DNA of 64,000 bases, taken from the NCBI RefSeq assembly GCF_004402235.1, contig NZ_SOFS01000016.1, positions 62,001-126,000 on the forward strand. Reading direction: 5' to 3'. Below the pieces are notes generated by a model, which did not search any database, was not told the DNA's origin, and worked only from the letters and a program-made list of their open reading frames with translations. Positions 24,797-34,099 of this stretch are shown in pieces (position 1 is the first letter of the stretch; the number at the start of each line of letters is the position of its first letter). A program made the translations under genes and the position numbers. Source of the DNA: Cryobacterium glucosi. GTDB taxonomy: Bacteria; Actinomycetota; Actinomycetes; Actinomycetales; Microbacteriaceae.

Positions 24797-26513
24797 CAGC
24801 CACCTGACCGCGGTCTCCGGGGCGAATTGCGCGGTCGTGATCGCGATCATCATGCTGATCGGCGCCAGGCTCAGGCTCGGCCGGCTCCGGCTCGGGCGCG
24901 GTGCGCGCATCACCCTGTCGCTCGGCGTCCTGCTCGGCTTCGTCGTGCTCGTCACCCCCGAGCCGAGCGTGCTCCGCGCCGCCGTGATGGCGGCGGTGCT
25001 CCTCATCGGACTGGGCATCGGCAGGCCCGGTCGCGGTCTGCCCCTGCTCGCGCTGTCCGTCATCGTGCTGCTGGCGACGGACCCCTGGCTGTCCCGCAGC
25101 TACGGGTTCGCACTTTCCGTGCTCGCCACCGGCGGCCTTCTCGTGCTTGCCGGGCCGCTGACCCGATCCCTGGCCCGCTGGCTGCCGACCGGGCTCGCCG
25201 CCCTGATCGCGATCCCGCTCGCAGCGCAGCTGGCCTGCCAGCCCGTGCTCGTGCTGCTAAGCCCCACCTTTCCGCTCTATGGCGTTCCGGCCAACCTGCT
25301 CGCCGAGCCGGCGGCCCCGCTCGCCACGGTCCTCGGCCTTGCGGCGTGCCTGGTGCTGCCCTGGCTCCCCGGCGTGGCAGGCGTCGTTCTCTGGGCGGCG
25401 TGGGTCCCGTCCGCGTGGATCGCCGCAGTCGCGCGGACCGCGGCGGAGCTGCCGGGCAGCAGCCTGCCCTGGCTCGGCGGGCCATTGGGGGTGCTCGTGA
25501 CCCTGGTCCTCACCGCGGCCGTGCTCGTGTTGCTTCTGCGGCAGGGCACACGGACCGGGTCACGAGCCGGAATCGGGGAGCGAATGGGAGGCCGCGACGG
25601 CGACGCCGGTTCACGCGGTGCCCGCCGGACCCGCTCGACGCTCGACGGCTGGTCGGCCGTCGCGCTCGTGGTGCTTGTGCTGGTCGTCGGTGGATACGCG
25701 GGCACCCTGATCGGAAAGGGCATCGGCCGCGCCCTGACCTTCCCCGCCGACTGGCAGATCGCAGCGTGCGATATCGGCCAGGGTGATGCCGTCGTCGTCA
25801 GGGACCACGGGACCGACCGGGACCGCTTCGCCCTCGTCGACGTCGGGCCGGACCCGAAACCGCTCAAGCAGTGCCTGCGCTCGCTCGGGATCGACCGGAT
25901 CGACCTGCTGGTGCTGACCCATTACGACATGGACCACATCGGCGGAATCGGGGCCGTGATCGGCCGGGTCGGCACCGCACTCGTCGGCATCCCCGAGAAC
26001 GCGCAGGACGAACGGCTGCACGCCCGGCTCACCGAGGGCGGCGCCGAGGTGCGGCAAGCGGCGAAGGGCGACGCGGGCACGCTCGGCGGCCTGCGCTGGG
26101 ACATCCTCTGGCCCGTGCCCGGCGGGTCGGAGATGCAGACCGGCAACCCGGGGAGCGTCACGATCGAATTCGACGGGCGCGGCATCCGCTCGGTGTTTCT
26201 GGGCGACCTCGGCGAGGACGCCCAGGTCGCGCTCGACCGGGTGTCCGCGCCGGGCAGGGTCGACGTCGTCAAGGTCGCCCACCACGGCAGCCGGGACCAG
26301 AGCCCACAGTTCTACGCCGAGTTGCACGCAACCGTAGGACTCATCTCCGTCGGTGCCGACAACGGCTACGGGCACCCGACGGCCTCCCTGCTCGACCTGC
26401 TCCGCTCGGTCGGCACCCTCGCCGTGCGCACCGACCGGCAGGGGCTCTCGGTCGTTGCACCGGCCGCCGCCGGGGGAGGAGCCCTCACGGTCTGGACGGA
26501 GAAGGGCGGCTGA
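24797..26513 (+). pseudogene. comEC: comEC, 3' part (channel core and metallo-beta-lactamase-like domain)
   Basis: It continues the comEC frame directly: with the 5' part it gives SLSHLTAVSGANCAVV, the conserved ComEC core. About eight hydrophobic helices follow, then a C-terminal metallo-beta-lactamase-like domain (ACDIGQGDAVVV, LVLTHYDMDHIGGIG, VVKVAHHGSRDQSPQFY). The rejoined gene would encode 875 residues. In the integrated state this part has no natural start; a GTG at 24837 could allow a truncated product, but it would lack the N-terminal half of the channel. Confidence 0.93.
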
Positions 26514-26606
26514 AACCGGTGTCGTGTCGAGGCTCAGTGTCCCCGGTGCCGGTTAGGCTGGAAACCCTGAGCCCGCCCGTGAGCAGGCCCAGGGGAGAGG
26601 ACTCGC

Positions 26607-27644
26607 GTGGCCGTCCGCAGCGCAGCACCCGCCAAGACCGCCCGCACCGGCAAGGCCGTCGCGATCCCGCAACTCGCCTGGCACGAGGTCCGTCCCGCCC
26701 CGATCGTGCTCGTCTCCGGCACAGAGACCTTCCTCGCCGAACGGGCCATCCGGCAGCTGCGGGACTTCCTCAAGCTCGAGGACCCGAGCCTCGAGATCAG
26801 CGACGTGCTCGCCGACAGCTACGCGCCAGGTGAGCTGCTCACGATGGCGAGCCCGTCGCTCTTCGGCGAACCACGCCTGATCCGGGTCACGAACGTCGAG
26901 AAGTGCAGCGACACCTTCCTCGCCGAAGCCCTCGACTACCTGGAGAACCCCGCGGACGACACCTATGTCGTGCTCCGCCACGCCGGTGGCGTGCGCGGAA
27001 AAAAACTCCTCGACACCATCCGGTCCGGTCTCGGCGGCGGCATCGAGATCGTCTGCGCGGAACTCAAGAAGGACACCGACCGGCACGACTTCGCCGCGGC
27101 CGAATTCCGCACGGCAGGCAAACGGGTGAGCGGCAGTGCCCTGCGCGCCCTCGTGGCTGCGTTCTCCGGAGACCTCGCCGAACTCTCCGCGGCGTGCCAG
27201 CAGCTCATCGCCGACTCCACGGCCGAGATCACCGAAACCACGGTCGACCGGTACTACGGCGGCCGTGTCGAGGCGAATGCGTTCAAGGTCGCCGACGCCG
27301 CGATCGCGGGCAAGTACGGCGACGCCCTTGTCATCCTGCGTCACGCGCTCACCTCCGGTGCAGACCCGGTCCCCGTCGTCGCGGCGTTCGCCATGAAGAT
27401 CCGCACGATGGCCAAGGTCTACGGCGCCCGTGGCGGATCGGGCCAGCTCGCCGGCCAGCTCGGCCTGGCGCCCTGGCAGGTCGAACGCGCCCAGCGCGAC
27501 CTGCGCGGCTGGACCGACGAGGGACTCGGACGCTGCATCGTCGCCCTCGCTGAAGCGGATGCCGCGGTCAAGGGCGCCGAACGGGATCCCGTTTTCGCCC
27601 TCGAACGCCTCATCGGCGTCATCGCCCGCCGGGGCGAGGACTGA
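26607..27644 (+). CDS. holA: DNA polymerase III subunit delta
   Basis: 345 residues. It loads the beta clamp as part of the clamp loader. Family blocks include PIVLVSGTETFLAERAI, SLFGEPRLIRV, YVVLRHAGGVRGKKLLD and the C-terminal SGADPVPVVAAFAMKIR. The GTG start has GGGGAGAGG upstream; TAGGCT at 26554 is a possible -10. It follows comEC, as usual in Gram-positive genomes. Confidence 0.92.
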   Translation: MAVRSAAPAKTARTGKAVAIPQLAWHEVRPAPIVLVSGTETFLAERAIRQLRDFLKLEDPSLEISDVLADSYAPGELLTMASPSLFGEPRLIRVTNVEKCSDTFLAEALDYLENPADDTYVVLRHAGGVRGKKLLDTIRSGLGGGIEIVCAELKKDTDRHDFAAAEFRTAGKRVSGSALRALVAAFSGDLAELSAACQQLIADSTAEITETTVDRYYGGRVEANAFKVADAAIAGKYGDALVILRHALTSGADPVPVVAAFAMKIRTMAKVYGARGGSGQLAGQLGLAPWQVERAQRDLRGWTDEGLGRCIVALAEADAAVKGAERDPVFALERLIGVIARRGED

Positions 27645-27676
27645 CTTCCCGCCCCGTCACGACCCAGCTGACCGCG

Positions 27677-27726
27677 TGACACCATAATCGCTTGACATGA
27701 CACCACGATGGTGTCACCATGGTGAC
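27677..27726. promoter_or_regulatory. TGACACC/GGTGTCA operator cluster before the RHH gene
   Basis: TGACACCA occurs at 27677 and 27698. The latter forms a perfect inverted repeat TGACACCA-CGA-TGGTGTCA (27698-27716). It is followed by a 14-bp palindrome GTCACCATGGTGAC (27713-27726) that abuts the ATG at 27727. TTGACA at 27692 could be a -35. This is a likely autoregulatory site for the ribbon-helix-helix protein. Confidence 0.6.
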
Positions 27727-28215
27727 ATGGAACTCGGACAGTACGTCACCGACCTGCAACTCCAGCTGGCGGAGACCGCGGCGAACGGCGCGGAGGACAC
27801 CCGAGCCGTCGCCGAACGGCTCGCCGCCGGGCTGGATGCCGCGGCCAGGCTTGTGCTCCTCGACGTCCTGTCGGCGGCGGTCGGGGAGATCACCCGTGAG
27901 CTCGCGCCCGGTTCGGTCGACCTGCGACTCCGTGGCCGCGAGATCGAGTTCGTGGTGACCCAGCCGAACCCGGAGTCGGACGCCGACGAGCGGCCGGCCA
28001 CACCCGTCGACCTCGACGATGCGAGCACCTCGCGCACGACGCTGCGCCTGCCCGATGCCCTCAAAGCGCGGGTGGATGAGGCGGCCGCGGCCGACGGGCT
28101 GTCCGTCAACACCTGGCTCGTCCGGGCGATCGCTGCGGAAGTCCAGCCCAGGCAACGACGCTCCGCCCAGCGCACGCTCCGCACCGGCGACAACTTCGCA
28201 GGCTGGGCGCGCTGA
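27727..28215 (+). CDS. HicB-like ribbon-helix-helix regulator of an ABC exporter operon
   Basis: 162 residues. The N-terminal helical domain contains AERLAAGLDAAARLVLLDVL. The C-terminal ribbon-helix-helix is RTTLRLPDALKARVDEAA followed by LSVNTWLVRAI (about residues 108-145). The start ATG directly follows the palindrome cluster. Proteins of this type are often labelled HicB antitoxins, but no HicA toxin gene is present. Instead a DUF4097 gene and a drug-type ABC exporter follow, so a transcription-factor role is more likely. Confidence 0.72.
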   Translation: MELGQYVTDLQLQLAETAANGAEDTRAVAERLAAGLDAAARLVLLDVLSAAVGEITRELAPGSVDLRLRGREIEFVVTQPNPESDADERPATPVDLDDASTSRTTLRLPDALKARVDEAAAADGLSVNTWLVRAIAAEVQPRQRRSAQRTLRTGDNFAGWAR

Positions 28216-28306
28216 CCGGCCCCGCCCCGGCATCCACCGGCCCGCATGTCGGGGCCGGACACCCGTTCCAAGAACTGCTCCAGCCCACAGAAAGGGAGGC
28301 GCCAGC

Positions 28307-29152
28307 ATGCCCAGCTACCCAACACCCACCCCGATCAACCTCGCCATCAACCTGCCGGTCGGCATGATCGACGTCTTCGCCGGCGACCGCACGGAGACCG
28401 TCGTAACGGTGTCGGCGACCAACCCGGCAAAGGCCGTCGACCGCCGCGGCGCGGAGGAGACGACGGTCGACTTCGACGGCCGGCGACTGACCGTGACCGG
28501 TCCGAAGCCCCGCTTCAGCGTCATCGGCCCGACGGAGTCCGTCGACGTGACGGTCGAGCTCCCCGCGGGGTCGCGGCTGACCGCAGAGATCAGTGTCGGC
28601 GGCGTGCGGACCGTCGGGCGCCTGGGCAACACCCGCATCAAGTCCTCAACCGGACCCGTCGACCTCGACGCCACCGGCGACCTGTGGCTGCGCGCGGCGC
28701 ACGGCAACGCGACCGTTGCGACCGTCGGGGGTGGAATCGAGGTCACGGCCGACCACGGCCAGATCCGGGTCGGCACCATTGCCGGTGACGCGATCCTCAA
28801 GGCGTCCCACGGCAGCATCATGGTCGGGGAGGCCTGTGGCGATCTCGACGCGAAACTCTCCTACGGCGACCTCGACGTGACACAGGCGCTCGCCTCCGTC
28901 ACGGCGAAGACCGCATATGGCAGCATCCACGTGCACGAGGTCTCGAGCGGTTCCATCCAGGTCGAGAGCGGCTACGGCCAGGTCACCATCGGCGTCCGGT
29001 CCGGCGTGCCCGCCTGGCTCGACCTCTCCTCGAAAGACGGGAGGGTGCGCAACGAACTGGCGGGCGACCGCGCTCCCGACGCTTCGGAGCCGACCGTCTC
29101 GGTCCGTGCCCGCACCCAGCACAGCGACATCAGCATCCGGCGCGCCCGATGA
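28307..29152 (+). CDS. DUF4097-family beta-repeat protein
   Basis: 281 residues with no signal peptide or membrane helix. The central and C-terminal parts are repeating short beta strands with (A/S)(H/Y)G(S/N/Q/D) turns (AAHGNATVATVGGGI, ADHGQIRVG, ASHGSIMVG, LSYGDLDV, TAYGSIHV, SGYGQVTI), about one per 18-20 residues, as in DUF4097 adhesin-like folds. AAAGGGAGG precedes the ATG. It lies between the regulator and the exporter genes. Its role is unknown; a cytoplasmic ligand-binding or scaffolding partner is possible. Confidence 0.8.
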   Translation: MPSYPTPTPINLAINLPVGMIDVFAGDRTETVVTVSATNPAKAVDRRGAEETTVDFDGRRLTVTGPKPRFSVIGPTESVDVTVELPAGSRLTAEISVGGVRTVGRLGNTRIKSSTGPVDLDATGDLWLRAAHGNATVATVGGGIEVTADHGQIRVGTIAGDAILKASHGSIMVGEACGDLDAKLSYGDLDVTQALASVTAKTAYGSIHVHEVSSGSIQVESGYGQVTIGVRSGVPAWLDLSSKDGRVRNELAGDRAPDASEPTVSVRARTQHSDISIRRAR

Positions 29153-29204
29153 CCGTGCCGTCCGAGATCCCCACCACCAGAAGACATCACGAGAAGGGAA
29201 GACC

Positions 29205-30167
29205 ATGACCAGCTCAGCGATCGACGTCCACGGACTGTGCAAGTCCTACGGCGGACGGGTCGTACTCGACGACGTCGACCTCTCCGTTGCCGCGGGCACC
29301 GTCACAGCGTTGCTCGGCCCGAACGGCGCAGGGAAGACGACAACCGTGCACATCCTGTCCACGCTCGTGCGACCGGACGGCGGCACGGCTTTCGTGAACG
29401 GATGCGACGTCCTGCGCGACCACGACGGCGTGCGCGCCGCGATCGGCGTCACCGGCCAGTTCTCGGCGGTCGACGGCCTGCTCACCGGCGAGGAGAACCT
29501 CCAGCTGATGGCCAGGCTGCGTCACCTCGGCGCGAAACGATCGAAGGCCAGGGTGACCGAACTGCTCGAGCAGTTCGACCTCGTCGAGGCGGCCCGCAAG
29601 CCGCTCGCGACCTATTCCGGCGGGATGCGCCGCCGTCTCGACCTCGCGATGACGCTCGTCCAGGCCCCGAGCGTGATCTTCCTCGACGAGCCCACCTCCG
29701 GGCTGGACCCGAGGAGTCGCCACACCGTCTGGGACATCGTGCGCGACCTCGTCGCGCAGGGGACGACGGTGCTGCTCACCACCCAGCAACTGGCGGAAGC
29801 GGACGAACTCGCGGACCGCATTGCGGTGCTCGACGGCGGCCGGATCGTCGCGGAGGGAACGCCGGACGAGCTCAAGCGCCTCGTGCCAGGCGGGCACATC
29901 CGGCTGCGTCTCCCGGATAGCGCGGCGCTCGACGCTGCCTCGCGCCTGTTCGGTGAGTCCGCTCGCGATGAGGCGGGACTCGCGCTCACGGTGCCGGGCG
30001 ACGGTACGGTCGGCGCGCTGCGCGGCATCCTGGATCGCCTCGATGCCGCCGGCGTCGAGGTCGACGACCTCAGCATCCACACCCCGGATCTCGACGACGT
30101 GTTCTTCGCCCTCACCGGCACGAAGGATCGGCCGGGCCGGGTCGACACGAAGGGAACCGAATCATGA
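29205..30167 (+). CDS. Daunorubicin-resistance-type ABC transporter ATP-binding protein (DrrA family)
   Basis: 320 residues: Walker A LLGPNGAGKTTTV near residue 36, signature YSGGMRRRLDLAM near residue 140, Walker B VIFLDEPTSGLDPRSR, switch region LLTTQQLAEADELAD and the C-terminal DrrA extension. The ATG has GAGAAGGGAAG upstream, which is why I did not use the longer frame. The stop overlaps the permease start (ATGA). It powers efflux of a drug or lipid by the next gene product. Confidence 0.9.
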   Translation: MTSSAIDVHGLCKSYGGRVVLDDVDLSVAAGTVTALLGPNGAGKTTTVHILSTLVRPDGGTAFVNGCDVLRDHDGVRAAIGVTGQFSAVDGLLTGEENLQLMARLRHLGAKRSKARVTELLEQFDLVEAARKPLATYSGGMRRRLDLAMTLVQAPSVIFLDEPTSGLDPRSRHTVWDIVRDLVAQGTTVLLTTQQLAEADELADRIAVLDGGRIVAEGTPDELKRLVPGGHIRLRLPDSAALDAASRLFGESARDEAGLALTVPGDGTVGALRGILDRLDAAGVEVDDLSIHTPDLDDVFFALTGTKDRPGRVDTKGTES

Positions 30168-31000
30168 CCACCCTCACGGCCCGGCGTCAGGCAACACCAC
30201 GCGGCCGCCGGCCATCGCATACCGTCGCCGACGCGATCACCATGCTGCGTCGCAACCTGCTGCACATGGTTCGGTATCCCGGCCTGTCGATGTTCACCAT
30301 CCTCGGGCCCGTGGTGATTCTGCTGCTCCTCGTCTTCGTGTTCGGCGGCACGCTCGGGGCAGGACTGCCCGGCGTCGATCCCGCGAGCGGCCGCGACGCC
30401 TACCTCGCATACGTCATGCCGGGCATCCTCGTGATCACCATTGCAGGGACCGCGAGCGGCGCCTCGATCACCGTCGCGATGGACATGACCGAGGGCATCA
30501 CGGCACGGTTCCGCACAATGTCGATCTCGCGCGCTGCAGTCCTCGCCGGGCACGTCGTCGGCAACACGATCCAGGCGATCATCGCCGTCGCCCTCGTGCT
30601 CGGAGTCGGCCTCCTCGTCGGATTCCGGCCGACGGCGGGAGTCGCAGAGTGGTTCGCCGTCGCCGGACTCACCGTGCTCGTCTCGTTCGCGGTCAGCTGG
30701 CTCGGAGTCGCCATGGGCATGCAGTCGAAAACCGTCGAGACCGCCAGTAACCTGCCGATGATCCTGACGATCCTTCCGCTCCTGGGCAGCGGCTTCGTGC
30801 CGACGGGCTCGATGCCGGAATGGATGCAGTCGTTTGCGCAGTACCAGCCGTTCACGTCGTTCATCGAGACCGTCCGCGGTCTCCTGCTCGGCACCCCGCT
30901 CGGCTGGAACCCGATGCTCGCGATCGGATGGTGCGCCCTGCTCTCGGTCGCCGGCTACGTCTGGTCGATGGCCCTCTACGAGCGCACCTCGGTGCGCTGA
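30164..31000 (+). CDS. ABC-2 type transporter permease (DrrB family)
   Basis: 278 residues with about six membrane helices and the ABC-2 family blocks PGILVITIAGTASGAS, EGITARFRTMSISRAAVL, SMPEWMQSFAQYQPFTSFIE and VRGLL. It is the partner of the preceding ATPase and the last gene of a four-gene operon with the RHH regulator and the DUF4097 protein. A strong bidirectional terminator follows. Confidence 0.9.
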   Translation: MTTLTARRQATPRGRRPSHTVADAITMLRRNLLHMVRYPGLSMFTILGPVVILLLLVFVFGGTLGAGLPGVDPASGRDAYLAYVMPGILVITIAGTASGASITVAMDMTEGITARFRTMSISRAAVLAGHVVGNTIQAIIAVALVLGVGLLVGFRPTAGVAEWFAVAGLTVLVSFAVSWLGVAMGMQSKTVETASNLPMILTILPLLGSGFVPTGSMPEWMQSFAQYQPFTSFIETVRGLLLGTPLGWNPMLAIGWCALLSVAGYVWSMALYERTSVR

Positions 31001-31038
31001 CAGACCCGGGTCCCGCCCCGCGAAGGGGTCGGGACGAC

Positions 31039-31072
31039 AAAAAAGCCCCCCGCCTGAGGCGGAGGGCTTTTT
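31039..31072. terminator. Bidirectional intrinsic terminator between drrB-like gene and rpsT
   Basis: An A-run, a GC-rich stem around TGAG (AGCCC...GGGCT) and a T-run (AAAAAGCCC at 31040, GGGCTTTTT at 31064) make a classic two-way terminator between convergent genes. Confidence 0.9.
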
Positions 31073-31086
31073 GGGTGGTGCAGAGA

Positions 31087-31350
31087 CTAGACGAGCGCGC
31101 CGACGGACTTGGCGAGCGCCGACTTCTTGTTTGCGGCCTGGTTGCGGTGGATGACACCCTTGCTGACGGCCTTGTCGAGCTTCTTCGACGCAATCGCGAG
31201 GCTGGCGACAGCCTTGTCCTTGTCGCCGGAGGTGACAGCGAGGCGCGCAGCGCGAACAGCGGTCTTGAACTCGCTCTTGACCGCCTTGTTGCGCTCCTGG
31301 GCCTTCTTGTTGGTGCCAATTCGCTTGATCTGCGACTTGATATTTGCCAC
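31087..31350 (-). CDS. rpsT: 30S ribosomal protein S20
   Basis: 87 residues and very basic, with the S20 start [20 protein letters not shown] and the conserved end [19 protein letters not shown]. The start is GTG with a weak ribosome site. It is divergent from lepA, with about 240 bp between them that hold both promoters; lepA has GAGAAT at 31577. S20 binds 16S rRNA early in 30S assembly. Confidence 0.96.
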   Translation of the reverse strand: MANIKSQIKRIGTNKKAQERNKAVKSEFKTAVRAARLAVTSGDKDKAVASLAIASKKLDKAVSKGVIHRNQAANKKSALAKSVGALV

Positions 31351-31591
31351 GTTTATACGCTTTCGTTAGGTTCTTGTTCGGATGGGCCGCGTGGCGGTAG
31401 AGGGCGCCGTACGGCAAAATCGTGGTGGGGTGGGACCCAACACGCAAGCCAACAGGCAACGATACCAGTTAATCGGTCCGGCCGATAATCGTGTCGGCTA
31501 CTCGGTCTCCCCGGCCGAACCGCGTTCGATCTGCCGCAGCGGAGACGGCGAAATCGGCGGCGGGCCTGAGCTATGGGAGAATTACCGGATC

Positions 31592-33445
31592 ATGTCACCC
31601 AGACCCCTCACGGCGTTCCTGCCGGCCGCAACACCGCCGGCATTCATCCGTAACTTCTGCATCATCGCGCACATCGACCACGGCAAGTCCACCCTCGCCG
31701 ACCGGATGCTGCAGATCACCGGCGTCGTCGACGACCGCCTGATGCGGGCCCAGTACCTCGACCGCATGGACATCGAACGCGAACGCGGCATCACGATCAA
31801 GAGCCAGGCCGTGCGGATGCCCTGGGAACTCGACGGCCAGGCCTACGCGCTCAACATGATCGACACCCCCGGTCACGTCGACTTCACCTACGAGGTCTCC
31901 CGGAGCCTCGCGGCCTGCGAGGGCGCCATCCTGCTCGTCGACGCGGCCCAGGGCATCGAAGCCCAGACCCTCGCGAACCTCTACCTGGCCCTCGAGAACG
32001 ACCTCACGATCATCCCGGTGCTCAACAAGATCGACCTGCCCGCCGCAGATCCAGACAAGTACGCGAAGGAACTCGCGAGCCTCATCGGCGGCAAGCCGGA
32101 GGACGTGCTGCGCGTTTCCGGCAAGACCGGAATCGGCGTCGCCGAACTGCTCGACCGCGCCACCAGGCTCATTCCCGCCCCCGTCGGCGACCCGGACGCC
32201 CCCGCCCGCGCGATGATCTTCGACTCGGTCTACGACAGCTACCGCGGCGTCGTCACCTACGTCCGTATGATCGACGGCAAGCTCAGCCCGCGCGAGAAGA
32301 TCCAGATGATGTCCACCCGGGCGACGCACGAGATCCTCGAGATCGGCGTGACAAGCCCCGAACCGACCCCGAGCAAGGGTCTCGGCGTCGGCGAGGTCGG
32401 CTACCTGATCACCGGTGTGAAGGACGTCCGCCAGTCCAAGGTCGGCGACACCGTCACGACCGCGCTGCGCCCGGCAACCGTCGCCCTCCCCGGCTACACG
32501 GAGCCCAAGCCGATGGTGTTCTCCGGCCTCTACCCGATCGACGGCAGCGACTACCCCGCTCTCCGTGAAGCACTCGACAAGCTCAAGCTCTCCGACGCGT
32601 CCCTCGTCTACGAGCCGGAGACATCCGTCGCCCTCGGCTTCGGGTTCCGCTGCGGGTTCCTCGGGCTGCTGCACCTCGAGATCATCACCGAGCGCCTCGA
32701 CCGCGAGTTCAACCTCGATCTGATCACGACGGCCCCGAGCGTGATCTACGAGGTCTCGACCGACGACAAGAAGACCGTCACCGTGACGAACCCGAGCGAG
32801 TTCCCTGACGGCAAGATCGCCAAGGTCGAGGAACCGATCGTCAAGGCCGCGATCCTCGCGCCCAAGGATTACGTCGGCGTCATCATGGAACTCTGCCAGG
32901 GCCGCCGCGGCACCCTGCTCGGCATGGAATACCTCGGTGAGGACCGGGTCGAGATCCGCTACACGATGCCGCTCGGCGAGATCGTCTTCGACTTCTTCGA
33001 CCAGCTGAAGAGCAAGACCGCCGGGTACGCCTCGCTCGACTACGAACCGATCGGCTCGCAGGAGGCAGACCTGGTCAAGGTCGACATCCTGCTGCAGGGC
33101 GAGCAGGTGGACGCGTTCAGCGCCATCGTGCACCGCGACAAGGCATACGACTACGGCGTGCTGATGACCGGGCGGCTGCGGAAACTCATCCCACGGCAGC
33201 AGTTCGACGTTCCGATCCAGGCCGCGATCGGAGCCCGCATCATTGCCCGCGAATCGATCAGCGCCATCCGCAAGGACGTCCTCGCCAAGTGCTACGGCGG
33301 CGACATCTCCCGCAAGCGCAAGCTGCTCGAGAAGCAGAAAGAGGGCAAGAAGCGCATGAAGATGGTCGGCCGCGTCGAGGTGCCGCAGGAGGCCTTCATC
33401 GCCGCGCTCTCGGGGGACGAGCCGGCCAAGAAAGAGAAGAAGTAG
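31592..33445 (+). CDS. lepA: Elongation factor 4 (LepA)
   Basis: A 617-residue translational GTPase: G1 [11 protein letters not shown]2/G3 [11 protein letters not shown] and [12 protein letters not shown]4 NKIDLP, and a LepA-specific C-terminal domain ([38 protein letters not shown]). I chose the ATG at 31592: GAGAAT lies 9 nt upstream and the upstream extension runs into the promoter region. It back-translocates or rescues stalled ribosomes. Confidence 0.96.
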   Translation: MSPRPLTAFLPAATPPAFIRNFCIIAHIDHGKSTLADRMLQITGVVDDRLMRAQYLDRMDIERERGITIKSQAVRMPWELDGQAYALNMIDTPGHVDFTYEVSRSLAACEGAILLVDAAQGIEAQTLANLYLALENDLTIIPVLNKIDLPAADPDKYAKELASLIGGKPEDVLRVSGKTGIGVAELLDRATRLIPAPVGDPDAPARAMIFDSVYDSYRGVVTYVRMIDGKLSPREKIQMMSTRATHEILEIGVTSPEPTPSKGLGVGEVGYLITGVKDVRQSKVGDTVTTALRPATVALPGYTEPKPMVFSGLYPIDGSDYPALREALDKLKLSDASLVYEPETSVALGFGFRCGFLGLLHLEIITERLDREFNLDLITTAPSVIYEVSTDDKKTVTVTNPSEFPDGKIAKVEEPIVKAAILAPKDYVGVIMELCQGRRGTLLGMEYLGEDRVEIRYTMPLGEIVFDFFDQLKSKTAGYASLDYEPIGSQEADLVKVDILLQGEQVDAFSAIVHRDKAYDYGVLMTGRLRKLIPRQQFDVPIQAAIGARIIARESISAIRKDVLAKCYGGDISRKRKLLEKQKEGKKRMKMVGRVEVPQEAFIAALSGDEPAKKEKK

Positions 33446-33449
33446 GCGG

Positions 33450-34097
33450 ATGCGGCGTTCCACCTTCACCGACGCGGCCGTGACCTATGCGGCGATCGGC
33501 GGCACCCTCGCCCCCGATCTGCTCCGGTACCCGCCGCGCGGTTACCGGCCGCTCGAACGCACCGTTCGCCTCGGCAGCGGTGAAGAGCGGTTCCGGACCG
33601 CTGCCGCGCTCCTGATGACCTGGGGCGTGCAGCTCGGCAGTGGCATGACCGTCACCGACCTCCAGCAGAGCACCGGCGTCCAGTACTCCGGGATCGTGTT
33701 CAACGCCGACGGCACCCCCTCGGTGAACCAGGAGCACCCGGTCGACGAGGCGACGTTCGCCGACGACGGCACCCCGTACATCGTCAACGGCATGTCCGCG
33801 CGCCTCTCGGTGGCAGTGGGCCCGTTCACCGTCGACTCGCCCGTACGTGTCGTCTACGTCATCGACGAGACGGACCGCATCGGTTTCGGCTACGGCACCC
33901 TTGACGGCCACCCCGCGAGCGGCGAGGAGGCGTTCATCGTCGACCGACAGGCCGATGACTCCGTCTGGCTGACGATCCGGGCCTTCTCACGTCCGAGCAC
34001 CTGGTACTACCGGCTCGCCTGGCCGATCGTCCGCATGCAGCAGGCCAAGTACACCGCCCGCTACCTGCGCGCCCTGCACCCGGTCGGCGCGGTCTGA
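33450..34097 (+). CDS. DUF1990 family protein
   Basis: 215 residues. The N-terminal pattern DAAVTYAAIGGTLAPDLLRY and the ending TWYYRLAWPIVRMQQAKYTA RYLRAL-type segment are typical of DUF1990, a family of unknown function common in Actinobacteria. It starts 4 nt after lepA and ends 2 nt before hemW, so it is in the same operon. No catalytic residues can be assigned. Confidence 0.85.
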   Translation: MRRSTFTDAAVTYAAIGGTLAPDLLRYPPRGYRPLERTVRLGSGEERFRTAAALLMTWGVQLGSGMTVTDLQQSTGVQYSGIVFNADGTPSVNQEHPVDEATFADDGTPYIVNGMSARLSVAVGPFTVDSPVRVVYVIDETDRIGFGYGTLDGHPASGEEAFIVDRQADDSVWLTIRAFSRPSTWYYRLAWPIVRMQQAKYTARYLRALHPVGAV

Positions 34098-34099
34098 CG

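Noticed and set aside
24779..25786. Frame overlapping the 3' part of comEC
   Set aside because: Arg/Pro/Ala-rich translation of the wrong frame; the comEC frame has clear motifs throughout.
15290..26513. comEC split as a sequencing error or ordinary frameshift
   Set aside because: The two halves are 8.6 kb apart, bordered by the same core and inverted arms, with an integrase gene at one end.
27727..28215. HicAB toxin-antitoxin module
   Set aside because: Only the HicB-like ribbon-helix-helix protein is present; there is no HicA-type toxin frame on either side.
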